64,000 bases of DNA from Wyeomyia smithii (lineage: Eukaryota > Arthropoda > Insecta > Diptera > Culicidae), in assembly GCF_029784165.1 (NCBI RefSeq), contig NC_073694.1:33337506-33401505 (forward strand), read 5' to 3'. Position 1 is the first letter of the stretch, and every line of letters starts with the position of its first letter. This document shows positions 55,226-64,000 of the stretch, piece by piece. The notes beneath the pieces are model-generated. The model was given only the letters and a program-made list of their open reading frames with translations. It searched no databases and was not told the DNA's origin. A program made the position numbers and the translations under genes.

Positions 55226-58200
55226 TTCCTATTGTGGGATAGATTTTCATTAATTTTACTATTTTGACATTTTGCCGAAGCACCAGGCAGTCAACAGCAA
55301 CGGTTAGATCTTGTTATTGAAAGATCCAATCAAAGAAAAAATACTTCACAGTATTTTCTCATTCTTATACAAAATAGTTCTGCAAACATCTGACTCCTAT
55401 CTGTTGTCAGATTCCAAATTTTGCACTGGGGGAAAGATTTGGCATTAACGGTGAGGAGAACTATTGCACCGTGAGACTGCGTCGTTATTAAAGGGCACTT
55501 TTTGATGAGTTCTTCTTCTCCAAATGATATGATTTAATTGATTAATTAAAATAAGGTTGGCTGTTATTCAACTTGCAGAGGTAAACACCAAAATGGTAAC
55601 TATCATTTATAACCTGCACAAAAATGATTCATTCTGTTCCATTCCGTGTCGCACTAGTGTTCACCATCAAGGGACAACAACTATCACTAAGATCACGTAA
55701 ATTTGTTTGATTTTGTTCGCCTTTGCGTGTGTGTGATTCTGCCAAGTTAGACAGGTGTAGAAAAAAACATATCATATTCATAAACACCGTTTACCAGTCG
55801 CAATACTTCTCTAGCTGCAAAAAAAAACGCCACTGGGTGATGGCATGTAACATGCGGCAATCGTGATATTAGTTTCGTTTGAACCGCGAGGAGACAAGTA
55901 CATATCTATGGGATGATTTTTTACTGGCGGTAGCAAGCTCTCCTTAATAGTGGTGACTCGTGTTTCCAAGGTATCGTATCGTGGCTTGTGTTGATTCATC
56001 GTTTGAACTAAACTGTGCCAACCACCCCTCCTCCTACTTATTGTAATGGAACCGTAAAGAAGACCAGCAGAAAAATGACGTGGGGAGTTGCTTATTTATC
56101 TGAGCAAAAAAAGATGTTTGTCAGTAATAGTGTAGCATCACACAGGCGCAATAGTTCAACAATTCATTAAAAATAACCCGAAAAGCGTTCGAATTTGTCA
56201 TATGTTTTCGAACAATATCAATAAGATGTTGAAATTTAATATATTTTTATGGATTGCGTCTGATATGGAACTAGAAAACATTACTTTAGCTTTCAAATTA
56301 AGTCTCTGATTAAGATACGTAAAACAAGATATTGGTCAGACATTTACTTACTTCTGTAGTGTAATTACACCTATTCACTGAGACTGGGAAGGCAAACAAT
56401 TTTCTGGGTCTGTTATAATTAAGATTCAAATTGAGCTCAGAGTGGTAAAAACGATCCCAAATTGGGCAAACCATTTTTCATCATGCTGACGAAATACGAA
56501 CCTTTTCGACTTAATCTTTGCCAATTGGTTTTGATGGGAGGATCATGACTATTATTTTGAATAATTTTTAAAACTATTTTTCAGGTGTAAAAATTCTAAT
56601 GTGTATTATAAATAAAAAGAAAAGAAAACCTTTTTCAGTTTATTTTTGTAACTTGAAATAAATACCGTTTCCAATACGTAGTAGTACCTATCAAACGGAA
56701 ATGTCATTCCTTTCTTCTTATATGGCTTCGACACCACTTGCTGATTCGTGTATCAGGCGAGCCAGCACTATAAACATAGCAGAACCAGTAAAGGTCATGT
56801 TTTCAGTCTGTTAACATTAGACTCTTCCATCTGTTCAATCCGACTGATCATTTGCATTTGTTTCGTTTTTTTTTTCGCAGTTACAAAGTTTTCCTCCGCC
56901 ACTCTTTTCTTTTCACTAATCCAAATGGAACGGGCAAAAGCCCACTCTAAACTTATTAAGCAACATTCACAGTTACACGGGTCTGCCGGTGGCTGTCAGA
57001 ACCACCCATTTAATGGGATTTGGTCTTATTCCGGAGAGTGCTTTCGCAGAGAACAACGGAGGTGAGGCGATTGGCTCGAATATGGGAATGAAACTGAAGC
57101 TGAACACAGTTTACCTTTAACCTTTATGACCTTTATGCATTGTTTAGCCGTTTCTTGCTTCATCAAAGCGTGTAGGCAGTACACGAGACTCCATTCACCT
57201 CTCATGGACATGGCAGGGTTTTTCTTTACACACTCAAGCCTAACGGAGGCCATGTTTGTAACTTTTTCAACAGACAGTGATTTTACCGTCTTTCGACAAG
57301 CGAAAGGATCGATGCGAAGCGATCCTCCCAAAGCCCGCTGGCATGGTAATTTTCTACGGATACATCTCTAGGCAAGTTTCAAATTAAAAGGCATTCAGCA
57401 CTGCTCGGAACAGAGCCCCGGTTACACACCGGGAACTGTTGTGTTTTGCCTTGGCATGCCGTGAGCGCCGGTTGGTTTTCCCACACAGTTTTTACCGCCT
57501 CCCCCCGCCTAACACCAGCACCAAGCACTGAACGAACAAAGCATTCCGGCTTGGGTGTCATCTTCATTTTGATGGTGCTGCCGCCGAACCGCAACGGTTG
57601 TTGCTCCGGAAAATGTTACTCTTTCCTTTCTTCGAGGGAGTGCACAACTGGTGGATTATTTCTGTAATCGAGAACGAACGTTTATGGCTAATAGCTGTGC
57701 GGAGATTTATTGCACAACGTTGGCCAAACGAGAGGAATTATTTAGCATAAGGAAGACATATTTGGGGAAGACGTACTTCATCAAAGAGCTTAGTTTATGG
57801 TCTGCCTAATTGTCGGTTTGAAAACCGAGAAAATTTCTCATTATATAATATCTTTATGATGTTTTATTTCCATCAAGATTTTCACAAAAAGCGACAATGT
57901 AAGTTTAGCCTTTCATCAACATTGAAGGTCACCACTAGTAGCTTCATACAAATTCAAATCAACCGGGTCGCGGCAAAAAGAAAACCAAAGTGGTGTCGCC
58001 TGTAGCTTTCAATGCTAAACAGAGAGGCCACGGGCAGAAGGGTTTTTTTTTCAGTGTGCTGGTCTTGAAAACTCTCGCTCTCTCTCGCATACACTAATGA
58101 GAAGTAAACAAGTTGTACCTACCTGCAGCAAAAGGAGACCTGGAATAGGCAACTCAGGATGGATGCTAAAACTGTTGCTACAACTCGAACGTTTAGCCAC

Positions 58201-58455
58201 CCGGATTGGAGTGCAGCCCGCCCCTAGGTCTGTCTAGGGTTTTCTAGGTCAATGGTGAATGTGTCTACCAGTTTGTTTGTTTGCATTAATTATTATTTGT
58301 TTCGGCACTTACGTGACGACAGGTAGAACGGGCCCGTAACAAGCTTTTCGTTTTAGTAATCAACGCTAGCAGGAACACGTGTAAGAGGCTAACATGTCAT
58401 CATATACATAGTGGTTCTAGCTAAACTGTAGCAGAGTAAAACTATAGAAGTCTTT
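55226..58455. other. No gene recognised; GC-richer 56.9-58.3 kb
   Basis: AT-rich up to about 56.7 kb, then GC-richer and apparently unique. Open frames at 57126-57371 (+) and 57594-57379 (-) lack motifs. Non-coding exons or regulatory DNA cannot be excluded. Confidence 0.35.
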
Positions 58456-58668
58456 CAGCTGGTCTTGAGGTACGATGCTGGCCCAGCAAGCCAGTTGTCG
58501 TAGTTTCGAGTCCCGGCTTGGGGGAGATTGTTTGTGTCAGTAGGATCGGGGCTCTAGCCCCCCGCAATTGTCTTCTATATTAAACAGTTGGTTACAAAGT
58601 CTGTGCATAAAAAACAGAAGGTCAAGCTCTGAACTGGAATGTAGCACCCAAGGCTTTGCTTTGCTTTA
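58456..58668 (+). repeat. Feilai-like tRNA SINE, full length
   Basis: GGTCTTGAGGTACGATGCTG, B box GTTTCGAGTCC at 58503-58513, GATTGTTTGTGTCAGTAGGA, a CCCCCCGCAATTG linker and the tail AACAGAAGGTCAAGCTCTGA ending CAAGGCTTTGCTTTGC. It is colinear with the minus-strand copy at 40652-40853. Confidence 0.8.
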
Positions 58669-59295
58669 TTTTTAAGCTACGATTTTATCTATTTCATAAG
58701 TTATATTACTAAACAACAACAGACTTTAGAAATTTCATATGAAAATATCAAATAAGGCAATCACCATTCAATCCGGATATAAACATTTTTCTGGTTTTTC
58801 TTTGTAAACATTTGTTAGCAAATTTTCGCATTAAATAAAATATTCAATAATTAGCGAAACAACAGAGATGGAAAAAACTTTCCACGGTAAAATTGTGTGT
58901 TTTATTACAGTAAACAATTGTAGAATTTTAAAAAGAAGTGATTCTTACTCTACATGTATTAACATACAAAGAAATAAATAACTAAAATTAATAAACAACA
59001 TTGTAAAGCACCAAAAAATTGAAGAAAATCAAGATAAATAGTTGGAATAGAAAAATAAATTTCAAGAAAACTCCACTAAAGTCCATTTAAATAAGTAGAT
59101 GGAAGTATGGTGTCTTCGGTAAAATTATTTGGTTGAGTTAAGTGAAATTTTAGGATTTTTTTCTTAAGACTAGATAATTCTTTTCTAATAATAACTTGTA
59201 TCGCCTATAGCGCGGTGTATACGCGTGAAAATACTTGAGAGGCAACTATTACAACATCCGAAAACGCCAGAACTTAGAAAAAAAAGATTTAAATC
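58669..59295. other. No gene recognised
   Basis: Very AT-rich DNA without ORF, RNA or repeat edges. Confidence 0.45.
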
Positions 59296-59296
59296 A

Positions 59297-62200
59297 TTTT
59301 TTTTTTCATCACATAACATTTATTTGACACGGCACAAATACAATTTAATGTTTAACGGCGCCAATTATATCTGATGACTTAAAAACTTAATGCAAATTTT
59401 TTATCCTCGCTGCCGACTACGAGCTGAAATTAAGTCTAACTTAAAACTAGTATGGAATTTCCAATCAGTGTTTTGTTGTTCAATGGTCGTCTGATAATCG
59501 TCAAATGGCATGTATGGATTCGTTCTGCTGAGCCACGATGTCGTGAGTTGGGCAGGTGAACAGGGCATGACCAAACAACGTGCTCTATGTCGTGATAACC
59601 TTCACCACAGGCACAGATACCGCTTTCTTCGACCCCAATACGACGGAGATGTGCGTCAAATATATAGTGGTTGGACATAAGCCGAGACATCACGCAAATG
59701 AAATCTCGACCTACATCCAACCCCTTGAACCACTGGTTCGTCGATACCTTGGGAATTATGGAATGTAACCACCTTCCCAGTTCCCCTTTTGTCCATGAAT
59801 TTGCCAACTGATGATCGTATTCTGACGTACAAGTGCGAAAAATTGATTGTAAGCAATTGGTCTTTCATAAATATCGCCGTTTATTGCACCCACCTTAGCC
59901 AAAGAGTCCGCTTTCTCATTGCCCGGTATCGAGCAGTGAGAAGGGACCCACGCTAAGGTAATCTGAAACGATTTTTCGGATAAAGCACTCAGATGTTCCC
60001 GTATTTTCCCCAGGAAATACGGAGAGTGCTTAACATCTTTCATCGATCGGAGAGCCTCAATGGAACTGAGACTGTCCGTAAAGATGAAATAATGGTCCGT
60101 GGGCATTTTTTCGATAATCCCTAGGGTGTACTGAATTGCAGCTAATTCTGCGACGTAAACAGAAGCAGGATTATCGAGCTTATAGGAGACGGCTAAATGA
60201 TTATTGAAGATACCGAAGCCAGTGGACCCATCCAGAAGTGATCCGTCAGTGTAGAACATATTGTCGCAGTTGATGTTTCGATATTTATTGGAAAAAATTT
60301 TGGGGATCTGCTGCACGCGTAAATGATCCGGGATTCCACGAATTTCTTCTATCATGGATGTATCGAAGAACACAGTAGAATCAGAAGTATTTGATAAGTC
60401 GACACGATTTGGAATATTCGAAAAAGGGTTAATATTATGGGACATGTGATTGAAATACAATGTCATAAAACGGGTTTGAGAATTAAGTTCGATTAACCTT
60501 TCAAAATTTTCAATCACGGGACGGTTCAAGACCTCACATTTGATAAGAATACGAGAAGACAGGCTCCAGAAGCGGTTTTTCAATGGTAGTACTCCAGCTA
60601 AGACCTTCAAACTCATCGTATGGGTCGACTGCATGCAACCTAAGGCGATACGCAAACAACGATATTGTATTCGCTCCAGTTTGATCAAATGTGTGTTTGC
60701 TGCGGAGCGAAAGCAGAAACACCCGTATTCAATAACAGACAATATCGTTATTTGGTAAAGCCTTATAAGGTCTCCTGGATGGGCTCCCCACCATTGTCCG
60801 GTTATTGTACGGAGAAAAATCACCCTTTGTTGACATTTTTTCATCAGATACCTCACGTGACAACCCCAGGTGCCTTAAGAGTCGAACCAGACACCAAGAT
60901 ATTTGTGTACCAAAACCTGAGAAATCGTTTCACCCATTAATTGTGTTTTAAGCTGAGCAGGTTCATGCTTCCTAGAAAAAACTACTATCTCAGTCTTCTC
61001 CGGAGAGAATTCGATACCTGTGAAGCCCAAGCAGACAAATTGTCCAAGTTATCTTGCAACGATCCTTGCAAATCGGCAGCTTTGGCACCTGTAACAGAGA
61101 TTACACTGTCGTCTGCAAGTTGTCTTATCGTGCATGAATTTGCCAGACATTCGTCGATGTCATTTACATAAAAGTTGTAAAGAAGGGGGCTTGAACATGA
61201 GCCCTGGGGAAGACCCATGTAGCTAATGCGAAAAGTTGCCAGATCGCCATGCGTAAAATGCATGTGCTTTTCGGACAGCAAATTGTGCAAAAAATTGTTT
61301 AAAATTGGAGAAAATCCTTGTCGGTGAAGTTTACCCGAAAGAATGTCAATAGAAACGGAATCAAAAGCCCCCTTAATGTTCAAGAACGCAGACGCCATTT
61401 GTTCTTTGCGAGCATACGCCAGCTGAATATCTGTTGAAAGTAACGCAAGACAATCATTCGTCCCTTTGGCACGGTGGAAGCCAATTTGAGTTTATGATAG
61501 TAGACCATTTGATTAGACCCAGTGGTCTAAACGACGGAGTATCATTTTTTCCATCAATTTCCGGATACAAGATAGCATTGCAATCGGCCTATAAGAGTTA
61601 TGATCAGAAGCTGGTTTCCCTGGTTTTTGGATGGCGATCACCTTCATTTGCCTCCAATCCTGCGGTACAATGTTTTGGCCCAGGAACTTATTAAACAAGT
61701 TCAACAAGCGCCTCTTGGCATTGCCGGGTAGATTCTTCAACAAGTTGAATTTGATTCTATCTATCCCAGGCGCGTTATTGTTGCAGGACAGGAGAGCAAC
61801 TGAAAATTCTGCCATCGTAAAAGGTGATTCTATCGCATCGTGGCCCGGAATCGCATCGCGAACAATGTTTTTCTCAGGAACAGAGTCCGGACATACTTTC
61901 CTGGCAAAATCAAATATCCACCGACTTGAAAATTCCTCGCTTTCGTTGACCGTTATACGATTTCGCATTCTTCGGGCTGTGTTCCAAAGAGTGCTCATCG
62001 ATGTCTCCCTCGACGTCTCGTTCACGAACCGACGCCAATATCCGCGTTTCTTTGCTTTAGCCAAGCTTTTAAGCTTGGTATCAAGCTCCGAATACCGTAA
62101 ATAGTCGCCAGGTATACCTCCCTTCTGGTGGGCCAAAAACGCGTCGGATCTTTGCGTGTAGACATCGGAGCACTCTTGGTCCCACCACGGAGTGGGAGGC

Positions 62201-62550
62201 CGTTCTTTGATCGTTACGCCGGGATATTTCTTCGACCCCAAGCTACGCCATGAGAGTTGAAGTCTCCCAAAATCAAACGTGGCGAGGGAAGAAGTTCTAT
62301 TAAATCAAATAGCAGCCGTTGGCCAACCTGTGCTCTGGGAGGACTATATATTGAAGCAATACAAAGCTCTTTACCTTGTATTGTCATTTGACATGCGACA
62401 ACTTCGATGCCCTAAAAGTACTCCTCCATATGGGGTGTCTCGATCAAGGCGAATAATATTAAAATCATGGAAGTTAAGATCAGAATTCGAAGTAAGCCAA
62501 GTTTCGCAAAGGGAAAATGCATCGCATTTGTTTTTATTTATCAAGATTTC
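59297..62550 (-). pseudogene. Decayed I-clade non-LTR retrotransposon ORF2
   Basis: In protein order on the minus strand: endonuclease start (62562-62371, CDAFSLCETWLTSNSDL), then after a frameshift IYSPPRAQ and LILGDFNSHG. At about 62238 it jumps to PPTPWWDQEC, so the second half of the endonuclease is deleted. RT follows: PGIDRIKF, FLNIKGAFDSV, LPQGSCSSPLLYNFY and LADDSVIS. Two in-frame TAA codons lie near 61513 and 61495. A frameshift lies near 61020 and a TAA after GVWFDS near 60890. The next frame (60856-59756) is RNase H with D204, E237, D261, H307 and D317. A last frameshift near 59800 leads to CACGEGYHDIEHVVWSCP. The 3' UTR matches 30.4 kb and ends in an A-run at about 59299-59309. 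The 5' end is truncated. It resembles mosquito I-type elements. Confidence 0.8.
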
Positions 62551-62864
62551 CGTTGGCAACACTGTTAAGTGCAGTTCGCTTTCAAGTACCGTGTATTATT
62601 TTATTAAACATTTTTTCCGTATCCGAGTGTAATATTAGTTACTAGTTCGTTTCGCGTTTTATGAACTTATTTATTATCACGACATTATCAAGTTTTGTGT
62701 TAGAAACGTGTATTTGTCGCAAAACAACAACTTTTATTTTCCGCTTGAAGAGTGTAGTGGCTTTGTTATTGTCAGTGAGATCTATCGCTCATTCGCTTCT
62801 GCCTACCTACAGCTGCTGTTCTCGCTACTGCAGTAAACAAGTTCCCGCCGCTGTGATAATTACT

Positions 62865-63728
62865 ATGGCTTGTCGCAGTTGTAAGAAGACGGTCGCTGTT
62901 TCTGATCGTATAGTTTGTCAAGGATTTTGCGGAGCCACCTTCCACGTAATCTGTGCCAAAGTCGACGATCCCGTGCGTGAGGCATTGGGTATTGGCGGAA
63001 ACAATATATTCTGGATGTGTGATCCGTGTGCCGATTTATTTTTGAATGGTCACTTTCGCGCACTAGTAAATGTTTTTGATGAAAAATGTTCTTCGTTTAT
63101 GCCCAAAGCGATACAATCGATGAAAGAAGATATTAATAAATTACACACTGCTTTAACTGCTCTAACCGCTAGAGTCGATGCAAAACCGAATGCAAATACA
63201 CCGTATGCTACTCCCAGCCCGTGGCCTAATGTCGCTCGTTCAACTGGTCTGCAAAGTACACCAAAACGACGCCGGGGAAACAGTGGCAATCCTGTTAGTC
63301 CATCCTCTTTGCGTAATGCCAACTCGTACGGGACCAAAGCAGTTCACACAATCAGAACTGTTAATCTCGGCCGAAAACTAGATGAGGATATTGTGTGGAT
63401 ATATTTATCTGCGTTTCATCCTTCCACCACTGAAAATGAAATCGCCAGTCTCGTCACTGGATGTCTTGGGTTGGATGCTGGAGAGCCACCGAAGGTTATA
63501 AAACTGGTCCCTATGGGAAAAGATCCTGCAACACTAAATTTTGTGTCTTTCAAAATTGGTGTCAAGCTGCAGTTAAAAGAAAAGGCATTATGCTGCGAAA
63601 CGTGGCCGGAAAATGTACGCTTCCGTCTGTTTGGAGACAATCGAACAAAAAACGCTGCACGAAGTGTGAGAATTTCGTCGAAGGAAATTTCATCAGGAAT
63701 GCAGCCTACAATCTTAGAACCTGTCTAA
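62865..63728 (+). CDS. CR1/L2-like ORF1 with PHD-type zinc finger
   Basis: I place the start at the ATG at 62865 (MACRSCKK), because the open frame upstream (from 62661) is leader-like and hydrophobic. That gives 287 residues. Residues 3-55 form a C4HC3 PHD-like finger: C3, C6, C18, C22, H27, C30, C52, C55, with the usual Trp (W50) two before the seventh ligand. Residues about 75-110 look helical and may be a coiled coil. A Ser/Pro/Asn-rich basic linker follows. A C-terminal alpha/beta-like region runs from about 165 (ENEIASLVTGCLGL). Such ORF1 proteins of CR1/L2-type elements act in the RNP. The last residues may be shifted from the original frame. Confidence 0.65.
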   Translation: MACRSCKKTVAVSDRIVCQGFCGATFHVICAKVDDPVREALGIGGNNIFWMCDPCADLFLNGHFRALVNVFDEKCSSFMPKAIQSMKEDINKLHTALTALTARVDAKPNANTPYATPSPWPNVARSTGLQSTPKRRRGNSGNPVSPSSLRNANSYGTKAVHTIRTVNLGRKLDEDIVWIYLSAFHPSTTENEIASLVTGCLGLDAGEPPKVIKLVPMGKDPATLNFVSFKIGVKLQLKEKALCCETWPENVRFRLFGDNRTKNAARSVRISSKEISSGMQPTILEPV

Positions 63729-64000
63729 CTTGTGCAAGTGAACGAAAATACATGTCGTTTTTATCATCGTCAACACCGGGATGCACGCAGCACAGTATGA
63801 TGGAATTCCCTCCCGGCCCCGTTACAGTCGAGCCATCAGTCGTCGTTCATGATTCTGCTAGCATCAATGAAGAAGTATCCTGCCTACACAGTCATCCCGG
63901 CCCTGTATCCGGTGGTTCGGAAGGGGTTTTCCAGCCTGCTATCTCAGGCAAGTATCCGTGCGCTCTTTCACCGCCCTGATGTTTTTCAAAATTTCAGACC
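63729..64000 (+). other. Region after ORF1, probably inter-ORF sequence
   Basis: A second frame stays open to 63979 (rich in Pro, Ser and Val; CTKCENFV and RTCLTCASE upstream contain Cys pairs). It may represent the ORF1 C-terminus after a frameshift or simply spacer before ORF2. Confidence 0.35.

Larger units (their letters stand above)
62551..64000 (+). mobile_element. CR1/L2-like non-LTR retrotransposon, 5' part, cut by window end
   Basis: A leader of about 300 nt, a PHD-finger ORF1 (62865-63728) and about 270 nt beyond are present; ORF2 would follow outside the window. The start lies directly against the truncated 5' edge of the I-clade element, in the opposite orientation. Which element inserted into which cannot be told. 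Confidence 0.55.

Noticed and set aside
57126..57594. Exons in the GC-richer 57-kb region
   Set aside because: Open frames on both strands are short, lack motifs and have no clear splice-site framework.

Overview
The window looks like intergenic or intronic DNA of a culicine mosquito, most likely an Aedes-type genome. The reasons are tRNA-derived SINEs resembling the Aedes Feilai family, fragments of I-, CR1-, RTE- and Jockey-like non-LTR retrotransposons as found in mosquitoes, many TA-flanked miniature inverted-repeat elements (MITEs), and AT-rich DNA between them. I recognise no host protein-coding gene. The family names come from recognised motifs and remembered sequence features, not from a search.

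Layout. 1-5.9 kb is mostly unrecognised AT-rich DNA with one short coding-like ORF and a SINE-like fragment. 6-10 kb holds a hAT-like MITE, a small TIR element, and a pogo-like MITE (CAG ends, TA duplication) split by a 2-kb element here called family X. 10.5-14 kb holds a SINE head and a 3.3-kb composite element built of three successive tandem arrays, one of them about nine copies of a 125-bp unit, ending in a CA microsatellite. 14-26 kb holds further MITEs, a likely unique GC-richer stretch (18.5-20.4 kb) and a second CA-ended composite element. 26-36 kb holds decayed RTE, CR1-like and I-clade fragments, a second pogo-like MITE inserted in a family X copy, a possible solo LTR, and direct repeats. 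36-43 kb is mostly unrecognised, with a SINE, a TIR element and a decayed gag-like ORF1. 43.15-46.33 kb is a giant palindrome with about 1.1-kb arms, one arm interrupted by a family X copy.

The centrepiece is a full-length GC-rich non-LTR retrotransposon of the R1 type on the minus strand (46692-52082). It has a poly(A) tail, an 11-bp target-site duplication, an intact gag-like ORF1 (469 aa, three zinc knuckles) and an intact ORF2 (about 1015 aa: endonuclease, reverse transcriptase, CCHC motif). ORF1 would supply the RNA-binding RNP protein, and ORF2 the nicking and reverse transcription activities for target-primed insertion. ORF2 has no AUG near its start, so it probably depends on coupling to ORF1 termination. 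The element sits next to a decayed Jockey-like gag fragment.

52-59 kb holds further gag and RTE scraps, a MITE with GGGTAATC ends and a SINE. 59.3-62.55 kb is a decayed I-clade element on the minus strand with endonuclease, reverse transcriptase and RNase H but several stops and frameshifts. Head-to-head with it, 62.55-64 kb is the 5' part of a CR1/L2-like element on the plus strand whose ORF1 starts with a PHD-type finger; it runs off the window.
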